Shown in pieces: positions 12,600-25,224 of a stretch of 64,000 nucleotides of DNA (its first letter is position 1; each line of letters opens with the position of its first letter). Source of the DNA: Cryptomeria japonica (Eukaryota; Streptophyta; Pinopsida; Cupressales; Cupressaceae); NCBI RefSeq assembly GCF_030272615.1, contig NC_081414.1, positions 338,440,502 to 338,504,501 on the forward strand. Reading direction: 5' to 3'. A program made the translations under genes and the position numbers. Below the pieces are notes generated by a model that was given only the letters and a program-made list of their open reading frames with translations, was not told the DNA's origin and searched no databases.

Positions 12600-14723
12600 C
12601 ACCTGCAAGTAAAGTTTTAGGACTGTGACCATGGGATGCTCACCTCCCAGCCTAGGCTTACCAGAAGCCACCCCTGAGCTAGGAGAATCAAGACCTAGAC
12701 GGGTTACAACCAAGCAACACAACACAACAATAGGGCAAACACACAACACATACACTTTCCCATCCCAAGCTACACTATCACCACATTTGTGGAGATCAAT
12801 CTATGGGTGGAAGTGGACCAAGTACCGTTGGGGAGACTGCAGCCAAAAACATAACACAAGCCACCTCATGGCAACACAAAATACTCAACAGAATTCATCC
12901 CAACCACCTTATGCCCCCCAAAGGCTCAAAGCCATTTCTCTCCCCTTATGACCCCCAAATGCATACACAAGGCTATGCAGCAAGGGTCACAAAGGACACC
13001 CTTGAGATCACTCTCCTTAAGGAGAGCCTCTCACCCAAGGCTGTCATGCTTCTTCCACCCCAAGATCATCCTACTCTCCCAAGAGTAGAAGATCTTGGAC
13101 ACTCCCAAAGCAAGAACACAAAACAGAAAAAAAGAAACATAGGAAAGAACTACACATTATTTTCTTCAACAACATTATACATACACACTTTCTTTACAAG
13201 CATTTCTTTCCTTCAACAAAACAACATAACTAAGATAAACAACATGAACTAGAGGGGATAACAACCAACCTTATTCTGCCAATAGGTATGCTAAACTTAG
13301 TTGGAGATGAGCTGCCCAATCCACACAACTTTCTGCAATCCTTGGCCCCCAAATTCCTCTAATTCCTAAAACTGGTTTTTTTTTTCTTCTTTTTTTTTTC
13401 CCAAGTTTTTCCAAAAAAAATCTCCAAGAATGGAGAGTGGGTGATTAGCTCACTAAGCTTCCATTCTTAGCCTAAGAAGGCCTCTCTCACTCCTTCCAAC
13501 CTCTTGGATAGAGTGAGTGATCTCCCATTGGGTTGGTCTTCCCTAGGTCTTACACACTCCCTAACCTAGGTGCCTAGAGAAGGGAAATGGAATGGGGAAG
13601 AGGGATTACTCTCTCCAAGAAGGTTATCCTACCAAGGAGGGCACTCCTATAGATGGAATTCGTCCATCTTGGGAAAACCACTTTTTTGGGTGGTTAAACA
13701 AGTCCTAAGGGAAAGACACATGGCCAATTTTGGCCTTCACCCATAGGTACCCCATGAGGCCTAATAGAAAAGCTCTAAAATTGACTCTAGGAGTTGATTT
13801 GACCTTCAGAAAGTCCACCTGAAGTTAACCTACGGGTCAACTCTGAGTTGACCTTCCTTGTGGCTCTCTAACCTAGATTTCTTGGTTCCTTCAAGGATAA
13901 TTAGGGGATATAACTATTAACAAAAATAAAACTTTCAAAAAGGTGACATGACAAATTGCCAACACAACATACTACATAGGTGTCAAGTGACACTACAACA
14001 TAATTCCACATCACAATAAACACATGGCAATTGTCCCTTAAACAATTTAAATATTCCAATAAATACAAATTACACTCATGCAACATTTTACATTTACGAA
14101 TAAAATACAGTACATACGGGGTGTTGTCTCTCCAAATAGACAACCCCTGGTTTTACTAACGCACATTGGCCTAGGCTTGATTCTCCCTAATATTTCCATG
14201 GTCACATGGATATTTTCCTGCACATCTCAATTTAAACATTAGTACTTCCCAAATAGCCTCATATAATATATAAAATCACATAATCAGAATACAATACATT
14301 CATTCTACAAAGACTTGACATTATGAAATATAATTTGTCACAATTCAAAGCAATTTCCTCATAATCCTCAAAATTTGATCCATCTACAATATATGCAAAC
14401 ATTTTCCAAACATTATATCAAATCCTGAAATTCAGATAATAACCTGCATCATCACAACATTACCCTAATCTAGAATCATATAATATTCTATAATCCACAA
14501 GGCATAGAAATGAAGCATCCTCATATATCAATGTTACCAAAATTGCGGAATCATGAAAAGTTCTATATCCATAGTGTGTCCAAACTAGTATCCAAAATAG
14601 TTCCAAAATGAAAATAACTGAAGAGATAGGATGGGTTGGGGTAGGGCCTCACAAACATAATATGGAGATAAACTAACCAAGATTAAACTCAAATTAGAAA
14701 TTGATTAGGGCAGGGGTACTACA
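12600..14723 (-). other. Dyad-rich non-coding region, possible minus-strand LTR
   Basis: The minus strand from 14723 begins TGTAGTACCCCTGCC, which looks like a Gypsy LTR start. The region is full of short dyads: ctctccttaaggagag at 13013-13028, and ccaagatc/gatcttgg arms at 13060-13098. No second LTR, primer site or target duplication was found, so this stays a suspicion. The 149-codon frame at 12803-13252 shows no domain and lies across the dyads. Confidence 0.25.
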
Positions 14724-14782
14724 CGGGATTGCAATTCACAAATGAATTCCCCGCCTCTTTTTTTATTTTGTAATGGCCATTG

Positions 14783-14960
14783 TCATCGGAATTACGATGA
14801 ACTCGAGCACTTTTTTGAAAAAAAAAAATTCTCATTGCTAATGCCTTCTTCGTCGAAACCAAATGGGTAATTTCCATCGGAATTACGACGAGTATGGGAA
14901 TTTTTTCAAAAAAAAATTCAAATTTGGCCACAATATACCTTCTCCGTCGAAAACCTCTGT
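14783..14960. repeat. Diverged ~91-bp tandem repeat with TCATCG...CGATGA dyads
   Basis: Two diverged units. Each starts with (t/c)catcggaattacgaygag (14783 and 14874), continues through a T- or A-homopolymer, and ends with cttcttcgtcgaaa or cttctccgtcgaaa. The first unit's head is a palindrome (TCATCG/CGATGA). CACTA elements often have sub-terminal repeats of this look, but no transposon end is visible. Confidence 0.5.
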
Positions 14961-16654
14961 CAAAAATCTAGTCCAAATGTATTAGTGTACCGATTAATTG
15001 TTCTTCAAGATTGATTGATTTGCTCATCAAAACTCGCTCATCCCGTTGAATCTTTTGATGCGGTATGAAACATATCTACCTTATACAATCTCCAACATTC
15101 TTGAAAACCACATCACCTAACTCTTCACCAATCTTCCATATCGTTCACATGAATATTGCACTGTCACTAATTACCGGTTCTCTAACTTGTTTTACCGGTT
15201 CACTATTTAACTGACTCCACTACCAATTAGGCTTTACTGATTGGCCTAAATGACTTAGATGACTGACAAAACATGGTTCCCATCAATGACAACACAATAC
15301 AAGTCACCAATTACAACTCAAACATCATCATGACGTCAACACTCAATGATGGTATTCGTACAAAGCTATGGAGTTCTTGATCTCTTGTACTAGTGCTTAG
15401 CAATAATACATTTGGATCTACTTTTTGTTTACTGTGAATAGATTAAAGTACCAATTATAGGGACATTGGTTTTTAATTTTTATTGAAGGAATCTGGTAAA
15501 AGCAATTTGGTAGATTGTAGACAAAATTGAATTTTAAATAAAAACAATATTGGTTGTATATTTTATTATAGGAAAGGTTCATAAAAAGAAAAATGAACTC
15601 CAAGTTAGTTTGATCAACCACATGATAATGATTATTATTTTTTTTCTAATAAATGTAGTTAGTTCGATCGACCAACCACATGATAATAAATATTTTCTTA
15701 TTTCTAATCTTTAACATTTATGTATTTCAGTATCCTATAACAACTCTACTAAATTTTAAACAAATAACTTTTTATTTTCATCATGTTTATGGCTCTTGAA
15801 TCAAGTAGTATGCAATTTTAAATTCCTATGTAGCTCTTTATTCCTATGTTTTTGTACAAGTACTGTTGACCCCTTTGGGTAGTTTTGAGCTAATTCATCC
15901 AAATTTTTCTTCAACTATGAGCAAACTTCTACAATAAAATGGACTTGACCCCTTTTAAAAATTGTGTTATAGCCAATAATGCTTATATGATTTTATGGAA
16001 TAGAATAGCATGCTTATATATGAGGAAATAAAGTTGTATTTAACTATATGGACACCACCTGACTACTTATCCTAATTTAAAATTTTCTTATTAAGTACTT
16101 ATCCTAATTTAAAATTTTCTTATTAAGTACTTATCCTAATTTAAAATTTTCTTATTAATCTTACTTAAATTCTAGGGAGTAATTTAGGTATGTACGCTTA
16201 AATTTTTAATGGGGGAATTTAAATACATGTTGGCTTCAATAAAAAAATAGTTCTAAAAAATATCTATAATCAAAATATTTCTTCATCACACCTATCCTAA
16301 GCCTTAAATGGTAAAATATGAGCACTTGTAAAAAATATCTTCCCATTTTGTCATTGTCATAGCTGGCAAAATGACATGATTTGTGTAGAATCTTAAGGTA
16401 AGTCACTTTCCATGGTTTTGATGAGTTTTTTATTTATTTGGGGATGTGTACATGGCTAGTTAATTTTTGTTGTGTAAATTATTTCATTCTAAAATAATTA
16501 TGTTGTTATCTGTTGATTGAATGCATTGGTTTTCTATGGTTTTATTTAAATTTAAATTTTCTCCTCATAACTTTAATCTTTTTATCAATTGAAAGCATAG
16601 TTTTCTTACTTTTTATTATATGGTGGGTCCAAGCCTATTCTTCCATATGCAAAT
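14961..16654. other. Non-coding AT-rich flank of the Ogre composite
   Basis: No gene. A ~26-30-bp segment (gttagtttgatcaaccacatga) is repeated around 15603 and 15659, and three 32-bp tandem units lie at 16064-16159. The bases next to the Ogre LTR end are caaat (16650-16654). Confidence 0.5.
16064..16159. repeat. Three 32-bp tandem repeats
   Basis: Units starting at 16064, 16096 and 16128 read tacttatcctaatttaaaa and then ttttcttattaag, essentially identical. A minisatellite-like expansion with no coding content. Confidence 0.9.
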
Positions 16655-18077
16655 TGATGCTCTGCAAAATGGACAAGTGTTAGATTAAAACTTGTGGTCG
16701 TATAACACATAAAAACAACAAGAAACTAGGATCAAAGTTAGTGTCATTCAACCAAAAACTAATCTAAGCAGGCATATCAAAAGAGATACTAAAAACATGA
16801 TAAATGATTTAACTATGGAAGTAAATACCACAAGACATCTCCAAATCCCTTTTAACATGCTCTTAGCTCCTTCTCCTTTGTTCCTCTCCTCTCCAAGTTC
16901 CAAATTAGTGTAGTTCTCAGCAGCTTTTTGCACTATGGATGCTTATGGAGGTTCAAGATTGAAATATTTTAATTATGCTATGCAAGTATAAAACAAACTA
17001 ATTAGACATATTATGAAATGAAATAAGATTTATTTTAGTCCAAAATGATAATATATGTGTTTTATACTAAATCCTTTCTCTAAAATTCACTATAGATTAA
17101 ATGCATACAAGTTTTATGGATCTGGATTATGAAGAAATGGGCTCTATTTATAGGAAAAATGGAGCAATGGATGGTTGAGATTGAGTAATCTCAACAACAG
17201 CTAGGATTGAATGATATTCAATCCATGTGATGGCTTTCAACCCAATCCTAGGATGACAAGTGTCAATGTGAGATAGGTTGAGAGGAGAGGAAATAAGCAT
17301 TAACTGCTTGAAATGACCTGAAGGTTAACTTGGGAGTTAAAGTCAAGGTTGGGTTGAGTGAATAAATTCTTTATTCAAAGAATAAAGCTTTTATCTAATG
17401 GATAAACTCTTGTGAAAAGAGAAGGGAAAACCATGGTCAAAACAATAAATGCTTGAGGAGACACATGAGTCACATGAGGGTTGAGTTAGGGGTTAACCAT
17501 AAATGGTCATGTAAGAGCCATAAGTGGTTTAGAAGACTTTAGAGGTTAAATTGTTGAACACACAAAGTATTAAATGCTTTTCAAAGACTTTGAAGTCTTT
17601 GAGAAGTGACTCCAAGTTGCTTAGGAATGTGACAATAATTAGGGGATGGATTAGGTTAATTAGGAAGGGTTTAGAAGAATCTAGAAGGGGGTTTAGGAGT
17701 GCAAGTGGATTTGGTGGGTGAGGGAAAATAGGATTTTAATTATAAAAAAAATTAATTTATTTCAACTTGTGGTTGCAACTTGTATTTGTAGGAAAATGCA
17801 AGTGGGAGGATTTATGATTTAAATAAATGTTTTATTTAATTTATTTAAAAGAGGAAAGAGGATTAAATTGAATAAATAAGATTTATTCATTTAATTGACT
17901 ATGAATTTGGTTGAATGAATGAATTAAAATAAATTGAATAATTTATTTAATTAATAGGAGAGTGTTTGAAGATGAATTAATTAAATATTAATTTAATTAA
18001 CTGATGGTTAGTGGATTTTTAATCAAATAAATACAAAATATTCATTTAATTAAAATGGACAGATTTATGTGACTACA
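16655..18077 (-). mobile_element. Ogre/Tat-type Gypsy LTR, minus orientation
   Basis: Reads TGTAGTCACATAAAT... from 18077 down to ...GCAGAGCATCA at 16655 on the minus strand. About 1.42 kb, with TG...CA ends. It matches the plus-strand LTR at 48446-49977 along its length apart from a ~104-bp duplication in the latter. A polypurine tract (aaagaggggcaaa on the minus strand) abuts its start at 18078-18090, so it is a 3' LTR. The short reading frame shared with the central LTR (MQKAAENYTNLELGEERNKG, 16933-16748) contains a hydrophobic C-terminus; it may be chance. Confidence 0.85.
17145..17152 (-). promoter_or_regulatory. TATA box of Ogre LTR
   Basis: TATAAATA on the minus strand, followed by gagccc, in the 3' half of the LTR where U3 promoters sit. 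The matching site in the central LTR (49383-49390) reads tatagata, a weakened box. Confidence 0.5.
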
Positions 18078-18657
18078 TTTGCCCCTCTTTGAGACGGTGC
18101 GGTTTATCGTATCATTTCAAAGAAAGAAACATAGGTGTGAAGAAATGCCCCATAAAATGTTAATTTAATGGGTGGTATGCCCCCTCGAGAAATGATGTAG
18201 GGTATGTGATGTTGATTATCAAAATGAGGAGGGTGAGGGTGGGGTTCGATGTTAGATAGAAGAAATGAAGAACCTATGACACATTCCTATGGAAGAAGAG
18301 GAAAATAGAGTATCCATTATCATTACTATGTATGCATGATATGCAACTATTATGAATGTATGGATGGGTGAAATGCAATAGAATGCAATATATATTGATG
18401 AGATGAAATGATGATCCACAGTGCTTTATTTTTCATCATTGAGCTTTAAAATGTTGTAATAAAATACAAGCAACTTGACATAATGATTCAAGCTGACTTG
18501 AGTATTCCTTACATGAATTTTGATATAGCAAGTTAATACAAGCAACTTGATATAATGGATCAAGTTGACCTGAGTATTACTTGTGGAACAGACAAGGATT
18601 ATCTCCTTTCATGCATGCCCTGGAACGTCCTCCTTGATCTTTTGCTGATCATATCCT
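18078..18657 (-). mobile_element. Ogre 3'-UTR fragment, minus orientation
   Basis: The minus strand matches the 3' untranslated region of the plus-strand Ogre copies (47119-48445 and 61454-62772) with several internal deletions. It starts at the polypurine tract at 18078 and ends inside the 46-bp inverted repeat at 18610-18655. Immediately right of that, the sequence becomes plus-strand Ogre 5' leader (ccccattttgca, then ttagttagtgcttgtg). It is a head-to-head junction without any 5' LTR. Confidence 0.75.
18610..18655 (+). repeat. 46-bp Ogre inverted repeat, copy 1 (junction)
   Basis: Starts catgcatg and ends gatcatatc. The same 46-bp segment occurs in this orientation at 49880-49925 (5' end of Ogre-2). 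It occurs reversed at 47119-47164 and 61454-61499 (3' UTRs). This copy is the exact place where minus-strand 3' UTR changes to plus-strand leader. Confidence 0.85.
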
Positions 18658-20608
18658 GATCCCCATTTTGCATTAGTTAGTGCTTGTGTTTTTGTATAAG
18701 TGCTTTTGTATTGTAAAAATATTTTCTTTTAGTGCTTTTGTCTATATTGTAGCTCGTTTGTGTTAAGTAGTGCTTCTGTTTTCACACAAAGTAGTGCTAT
18801 TGTAATAGAACGTTGTAAAAAAAGGCCTTGTAACCGATAAAATTATTTTTCGTAGGCTTGTGGGAGGCAAAATATATATTGTTAGGATGTTTGAGAGGGG
18901 TTTCAGACCTCTAGGAGTTGTAATGCAAAATCTAGTTTTTGGAAGATCCTCCAAATCTTAGACTTAGTTAAATTTTAGGGCATTTGAATATCAGGATTGT
19001 AAACTTTGTAACCAAAATCAGAATTTAGGCCTGTGTAAGCCCACACTAACATTTGATCACTGACTGTGTGCATGTTCTAATCTTTTTTATGCAGGGGAAG
19101 GAGTTAGTTTAGAGGCTTTTAGTTTCTTTTTTTACTTTCTTTCAACAAAAGTTAGTTAAAAAGAATCCACTCTCCCTTCTTGTACAAGTTAAAATAAACC
19201 TCACATTTTATTTCGGAGTGCATAAAATGAACCTCAAACTTGTTTTTGGTGCTTAAAAGAAAATGCATCTTTCTTTATTGCAAGGTAAAATGAACAACAA
19301 CTTCAAATTTTCTTTCATTGCAAGATTAGGACTCATTTTCCTTTCGGTGCTTAAAATCAACAATACAAATTTGATTTCCTTGCATCAATCCAGACTTTAA
19401 AAATCATAATCCACACTTCCAGTTTTGGGTAAATAAAAAGCACAATCAACTTGTCTCATTTTGCAAAAATGATTTACTTCATGCATACGTCTTTCAATTT
19501 CAGTTGACCAGGATTTCAAATTCTAGTTTACTCAAACATATTCTTTGAAGTTAAAAAGAACATCATGGTTGTTGGAGCAACATCTCCAATTAGATAGAAC
19601 ATCATTGCAATGACAAGTTAAAAAGAACAAGTGTATTTTGTGTTTGGCACACTTGTGCAAAAGAGTTGGTCGAGTGGTCCTACTTCTAACAAACACTATC
19701 TTCTCCCTTGGCTTTCGTGGTCCTAGGTGCAAGAGAAAATTGTTAGTAACACTCAAAATTTTATCTTTTTAAGAGAGGCCTGTCAAGAGACACATCACTC
19801 TTGGGAATGAAATCGCATGGTAAATCCTTCGAGCTGGTATAGAAATTAGGTGAGAATGAAAGCTGTAGCCTTGGGTATAGCTGTTCCTGCAATGTAACTT
19901 GCCGAAAGGACAAATGGGCCCCACCACAAGTTAAAAGGCTCTTAAGTGAGTCACTACAGAATGAACTTATGTCCAAAGACATTGAAAATTACTAAACACA
20001 TTTAAGTAGAAGCCCACTCATTCTATTGATTGAGGATATTTGTGATAAATTCAGTGCAAGAGCATAGATGGTTTTGCTCCCAAGATACACACCATACATA
20101 TTTCCTTGAGTAAAAACATAGATTTTTGAAAAGTCACTTGTGGCTTGATAAAAGTGGTGACTCCCCCATCATAGGGATCATCTATTTTTTATGCTTGTGC
20201 AAGACTTAGTATATCACATCCTTACCTGCCATGGTGGGATTCATAAGGCATGTAGTATCAAAGTCGAAGAAATTATCGCAACTGGCCATTTGACCTTAGG
20301 GATAAAAGTGCTTGAAGTGTTTTCATTTTTGAGTCAAGACCAATACAAATTGAGCCGACTTCAAGCTTTGGAAACACCTAAAAATACATTTGAAGAAAAG
20401 GGTCATAAGAAGTTCAAAAGATTGGGTTGATCTAGACCCATACTTGTGCCTTTTGAGGCAACATTCTTGTGTTTGTGTGCTCTCTTTGTTTTCTTGTCAA
20501 AGAAAAATCAGAAAATCCAATTCCAAAACAAGTATTCATCCAATACAAACATTTAAAAAAAAATAAAAGATCAAAAATGAAGAGCAACAACAAAAAGTAT
20601 CAAACTAT
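18658..20608 (+). other. Ogre-1 5' leader
   Basis: Alignable to Ogre-2 50230-52219 (for example cttgtgtttttgtat..., ctttcgtggtcctaggtgcaagag). The primer site and the first ~250 bp present in Ogre-2 are missing. Only short broken frames are present; a remnant of the first upstream frame of Ogre-2 (51922-52332) is recognisable around 20310-20500. Confidence 0.6.
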
Positions 20609-21136
20609 ATGACCATTCTTCACATCTTGAGAAAGAAGAATCTTTATCAAAATATCAACTTGAAGAAAATACCATTGAGCTCAAAGGCTCTTATCAAAAA
20701 GAGGAAATTCTTCTATGTTAATAGACAAATCTTTGTCTCTCATAGAACCTTCCTACGTCGCATGCATCTATATCTTCAAGGGAAATCAAACGAATTTGAT
20801 CAAGAGTCATTGAACTGCGGAGCTTTTATGCAATATTGAGCTTTGAGTTATCACAAGAACAAAGGAGGCAAAATCAATCCTAGCTTCTTTCCTGACATTT
20901 GCATCACATATAATGTAGCTAGGGAAGAACCACCAGCTCCTGAACAAGAAGTCAAAGAGTTTATTCCTTTTGTAACACAGTTTCTATTGAAGTTAACATT
21001 TCATCCATTCTCACATTCACATATCATCACTCCATTCCAACTCTCGAAACATCAAGAGGCTTTTGTCCTAAGTTCTATTTTGATATTGCTTGAATCAAAC
21101 ACAACACATCAATTTTTAGAGTGTCTCTACATCTAG
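20609..21136 (+). pseudogene. Ogre-1 upstream ORF (ORF1-like) of unknown function
   Basis: One frame from 20609 to 21136, interrupted by a single TGA at 20837-20839. It aligns at protein level with Ogre-2 52220-52603. Shared blocks include LSSKALIK(K/R)RKFFY(V/L)NRQI, HLYLQGKSNEFDQESLN and FFPDICITYN(V/I)AREEPP. The stop corresponds to a CGA arginine codon in Ogre-2, so it is a private C-to-T loss. Ogre elements are known to have an extra ORF before gag. No domain is recognised here; the protein is basic in the first half and acidic and proline-bearing after AREEPP. Confidence 0.6.
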
Positions 21137-21420
21137 GAAAAACTCATCCTAAGAAATATTTCTACGCAAGTTAAAACTAGTCTATGAGTGCATCCTCTCA
21201 TTACTAGCTAGTTGAGTCTGTAACACATCTCAGATTTCTCTAAACCTTATCACATCACACTTTGTCAAAAACAACAAGCAATTCAAGAAAGAAATTTGGT
21301 AGCATCTACCTTTTAGTGCTAAGGTTCCATATGCAAAATAGTTCACCAAACATCAATCTTTCATTCCATCACCAACTCATCATCATTTTCATCAAACTTC
21401 AACAAAAACTTGTAAACAAA

Positions 21421-22680
21421 ATGGCTCATACCAAATCAAGATCTAGACAACCAAAAATTGAAGAGGAAGAGGAGGAAAATATCAATGAGTTCCAAGAAGC
21501 CCTTGGAGGAAATATAAATGATGAAAATCTAGGCATTCCTACTCCAGCAGCAATAGAAAGGGCACAACACAACCCTCTCTTTAATAGACTTTTTGATGAA
21601 ATACTCAGGAGCAATGCTGATGCTCAATTTTTAAGACTTGCTCAAAAAGGGGCTAAACTACCCGCTGACTTCGATGTAGCACAACTAAGACAAGCATCAG
21701 AATGCCAAAGTCATAATGAGGATGAAGGAGGTTGAGAACACATCAGATAAAACCTTCATCAAGGTAATCCCCCACCCCCTCCTCCTCTGAATGACATAGA
21801 AATGTTGCGACAACAAGTTGAGAATCTCACCCAACAACTTCATAGTGGTGTAAAAACCAATCTATTTTCACTCAATGACATTTGTCCCTATCCTTTTGAT
21901 AGAAATCTTCATATGCCACCTTTTCCACAAGGGTTTGAAACACCCAAGTTTGAAAAGTATAGAGGAAAGGGAGATCCTCGTGATCATGTTAGAGAATTCC
22001 ATTCAGCTTGCCTTGAAGTGGCATACAAGGTGACATACCTAATGCGAGTTTTTCCCCAAAGCTTGGGAGGAACAGCCACATCATGGTTTTCTCAATTACT
22101 AGGTGGCATTAGGACCTTCGAAGAGCTAGTGCAGAAGTTCTTGACACATTACTCACACAACATTGAACGTGATATCACCATGGCTGATCTATGTAACACT
22201 AAACAAAAACCATGTGAGCTATTTTCAGTCTTTCTGCAATGATGGCATCAAATATCTAGTAGACGTTCTCTTCAGTTACCTGAACAAGAACTAGTGGAAA
22301 TATTTATTTCCAACTTAAATGACGAAATAGAATTTCATCTAGACGTAAAAGACACAGACTCTTTCAATGACATGATCACCAAAGGCTTAAAATGTGAGTG
22401 GGCTCTCATAAAAAAAGGGCTTATCAAGATATATAATGAGCCAAAGGATGGCCCTTGCCCACACTTCAATAGTGACAAGCCTACCTTTTGGAACAAAAAT
22501 AAAAACTTCATCAATGACAGGGTTGTGGATGCAAGAACTATCAAAAGTGCACAACCTATGGTTCGATTTGCAAGACATAACCCCCCACCCAAAAATAACA
22601 CAGTTGCTCCTCCAAATCAAGGACACAATACATCTCAAGAGGAACCCAGACAACATCAACAAAATTTTAAACCAAAATGA
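21421..22680 (+). pseudogene. Ogre-1 gag polyprotein (capsid region), broken
   Basis: Structural Gag of the Gypsy element. I start it at the ATG at 21421, conserved in Ogre-2 at 53041 with the same aaa context. The N-terminus is acidic (EEEEEENINEFQEALGG). The retrotransposon gag core lies around 21930-22420: FETPKFEKYRGKGDPRDHV, then GGTATSWFSQL, LVQKFLTHYSHNIER and QKPCELFSVFLQ. Breaks: a stop at 21733-21735, another at 21750-21752 (tga/taa-type changes after EDEGG) and a TGA at 22240-22242 where a tryptophan-rich segment follows. The frame then runs to a TGA at 22678-22680. The C-terminal part is Asn/Gln/Pro rich. Element A sits downstream, before the protease. Confidence 0.8.
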
Positions 22681-22807
22681 ACATACACTCCCTTAGGGGA
22701 ACCCATTGAAACAATGTTACATCAGTTGGTTTCTCAAAATCTGGTTACCTTACCCAAAACATCAAATTATGAACCTCAAGTCAAACCTTCATGGTGGAGG
22801 GATACTG

Positions 22808-24332
22808 TGTTGGCAATATTGCATTATAACAAACAATGAAAGATTGTTGGCATTTCATAAAGATATTGAGAAGGTTGTTGATGATTATGGATATAACTGA
22901 TTAGGGATGTTTTACTATCTTGATATTATTATTTTGTCATTGATGTCAAGAAATTTATTTTCTAATTCAGTATGATGTTGCCATATCTTGAGAAGTATGA
23001 TATGAAGATTATAAAGATGTTGATAAAAGACACAGGAAAGAATATGATGAATAAGGGGATGAATAAGGTATTCAATGGGCAACTAGTACCGAGTCAGACA
23101 ATGATGAGATCATGATGTTTTAGATTGTTTTAACATCATACATATGTTGTAAAATGTAAAGGTTAATACTATACTATGTTATCAAGCAAAGAACCTAGTT
23201 GGTAAACCCTAAGGTTATCGCTATCGGTTAATAAAGGCGGAATGTCTACCGAGCGAAGTTTAGTATTCACCAAGTTGTTACCGAGTTGTAACCGAGCTAT
23301 AAAAGAATGCATTAAATGTTTACATGCATTATTTAATGAAGGAAGCTAATGAGCTGGAACTGATTAAATGATTAGTGAGCCGTGAATGAAGTTTGTTGAC
23401 AAATCTAAGGCAATGAAAAGTCAGCATAAAGATCTACAACGCAGATTGAACCGCAATACCCTAGCACAAGTTCCAAGACTAATATGCAAGTTCCAAGGAG
23501 GGGTAAAAGGTTTTCAGATCAAAAGATGCATTGAACCTGGACAAGATAGAAGATCTGATGGCTATGATTGATCATGGGAAATGTGATCAAGGAGATTTAG
23601 TGGTTACCTAATTATTTATAAATAGGAAACTATTGATAAACAATGTATGTGGGAAAGTGTATGCATAGGGATGCTACATAGTGATTACCGAGCACAAAAG
23701 ATTGAAGACATGTTAGAATAACAGAGTATAGAAGCCCAGCAGATAGACAAGATTAGTTCTATGTCTAGATTGTATTGAACAAATAGGAATCTGCTTTAGC
23801 ATTTTAGATGTGAAGTTGCAGATAGATTTTATTACTTTTATTTTGTGAAAGTGACAGAAAATCTCTTAACTGAGTGGACTTAACAGTCTTATTTGTAAAA
23901 CCCTCTAGCAAGGTGACATTTTGATTGAGTGTTTAAAATCCTTTAACAAGGTCACTTCTAATAAAGTGAAGATCCTAACAGATCTGAGGGAAATCCCTTA
24001 ACCGGGTCACATCTAGCAATGTGTTTGTAATCTTTAACAGGATTTGTTTTTAACCAAGCATACTCTAGAAGAGTATATTTCTTAGTGGGTCCAAAATCCC
24101 ACAGTGGTTTTTCCCTATTTGGGTTTCCACGTTAAATCTGGTGTTATGAGGTTTATGATGTGTATATGCTTTTGAGTTTGCATGTTTAATAGTTTTGGCT
24201 ATATTATTGATATATATGTTACCGAGGTTGAATCTGATGTTTTTATGGAAGATTAAGTTTGTATGATTCACCCCCCCCCTCTCATCTTCTTGGTTATTGG
24301 ATATGTACTTATATTAAGTATCAGAACTATCA
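22808..24332 (+). repeat. Element A 5' LTR
   Basis: TG...CA LTR. It contains TATAAATA at 23617-23624 (U3) and a conserved R-U5 block at 24083-24148 (agtgggtccaaaatcccac, then gggtttccacgttaaa). Three diverged copies of a ctttaacaaggtcactt-type motif lie at 23909-24000. A C10 tract lies near 24271. Confidence 0.9.
23617..23624 (+). promoter_or_regulatory. TATA box, element A LTR
   Basis: TATAAATAGG in the LTR, preserved at 29847-29854 in the 3' LTR. Position about 810 bp into the LTR, upstream of the conserved R-U5 block. Confidence 0.6.
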
Positions 24333-24334
24333 AT

Positions 24335-24346
24335 TGGTATCAGAGC
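24335..24346 (+). promoter_or_regulatory. Primer binding site, element A (initiator tRNA-Met type)
   Basis: TGGTATCAGAGC, two bases after the 5' LTR end. This is the complement of the 3' end of plant initiator methionine tRNA, the usual Copia primer. Confidence 0.9.
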
Positions 24347-24456
24347 TTTGGACTCCAGAAGGAAAGTTTAAAGGCACTTGAGTTAAAGATCCAAAGATGT
24401 ATAAGAGGGATGCATCGAAGCTGAACAAGTCAAGTTTCTCTACATGGTAGGAAAGG

Positions 24457-25224
24457 ATGAAGCTACATCTATCAGGAGTTGGAGAATATGTTGTATACTA
24501 TCTCGAGAATGATTTTGTCACATTGAGCACCTATCCATTGACTATGGAAGAGATAAAGGCAAAGCAAGAACATATTCAAGTAATGATTGAAATAACATCT
24601 GCATTGACCGATTTAGAGTTTAATGATCTAGAAAACTGCAATGATGCAAAGGTAATGTGGGATAAGCTCATATCAGTATATGGAGGAGATGAACATGTTC
24701 AAAGAGAAAAAGTAGATAGTCGAAGAGGACAACTTGAATCTATGAGGATGAATGAAGGTGAGAACATAACTCAGTACAGTACAAGACTAAAGGAGATTGT
24801 CAATCAAATCAAAGGAGCAGGTGGAACTATTGAAGAAAAGGATATAACAAGTAAGTTGTTAAGAACCCTTCTACCAGCTTATGCAATCCGAGTCTCTGCA
24901 ATCAATGAATTGAGGTCTGTACCTAATATGCTAGTTTCTTTAGAAGCTACTATTGGTAAGCTACATGCATTTGAGTTAAGTAACTTTGATAACAGTGGAT
25001 CTTTGGTAAATAAAGTTGAATCTGCATTTAGTTCTTTTCATCTTGATGAATCTAATGATTTCAATGAAAGAAAGTATAAGTACTCTGAAGGAGAGCACAG
25101 TGGAGCAAGTGAAAGATTTTGTAAGAACATGGAGGCAGTACACAAACTGTATGAGGAAATCAGAAAGCAAGAAGAGTTTGAAGCACTATTAGCCAAAAGG
25201 TTACCGAGAGGCAAAGGTAAGTAG
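24457..25224 (+). pseudogene. Element A Gag (UBN2-type)
   Basis: 255-codon frame of Copia Gag. Residues about 25-190 carry the UBN2 capsid-like region (LENCNDAKVMWDKLISVYGG, RRGQLESMRMNEGENITQYS, LLRTLLPAYA). The frame ends at a TAG at 25222-25224. Immediately after, still in frame, comes a zinc knuckle, CFNCDKIGHMASNY, whose last cysteine is changed to tyrosine. In an intact element gag and pol would be one polyprotein; the stop and the lost knuckle ligand show decay. Confidence 0.85.

Noticed and set aside
12803-13252. 149-codon plus-strand frame
   Set aside because: No recognised domain, and it crosses a region full of short inverted repeats that looks like non-coding retroelement DNA.
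5849-14723. A complete LTR element between TGTAATGCCCC (5849) and the inverted TGTAGTACCCC (14723)
   Set aside because: The two ends are in opposite orientation and differ in sequence; no second LTR, primer site or target duplication.
16748-16933. 61-codon hydrophobic frame in the Ogre LTR, also at 49596-49781
   Set aside because: Kept in both LTRs, but they are homologous DNA copies of one LTR; a short LTR frame with no domain is not enough to call a gene. Worth a check in more copies.
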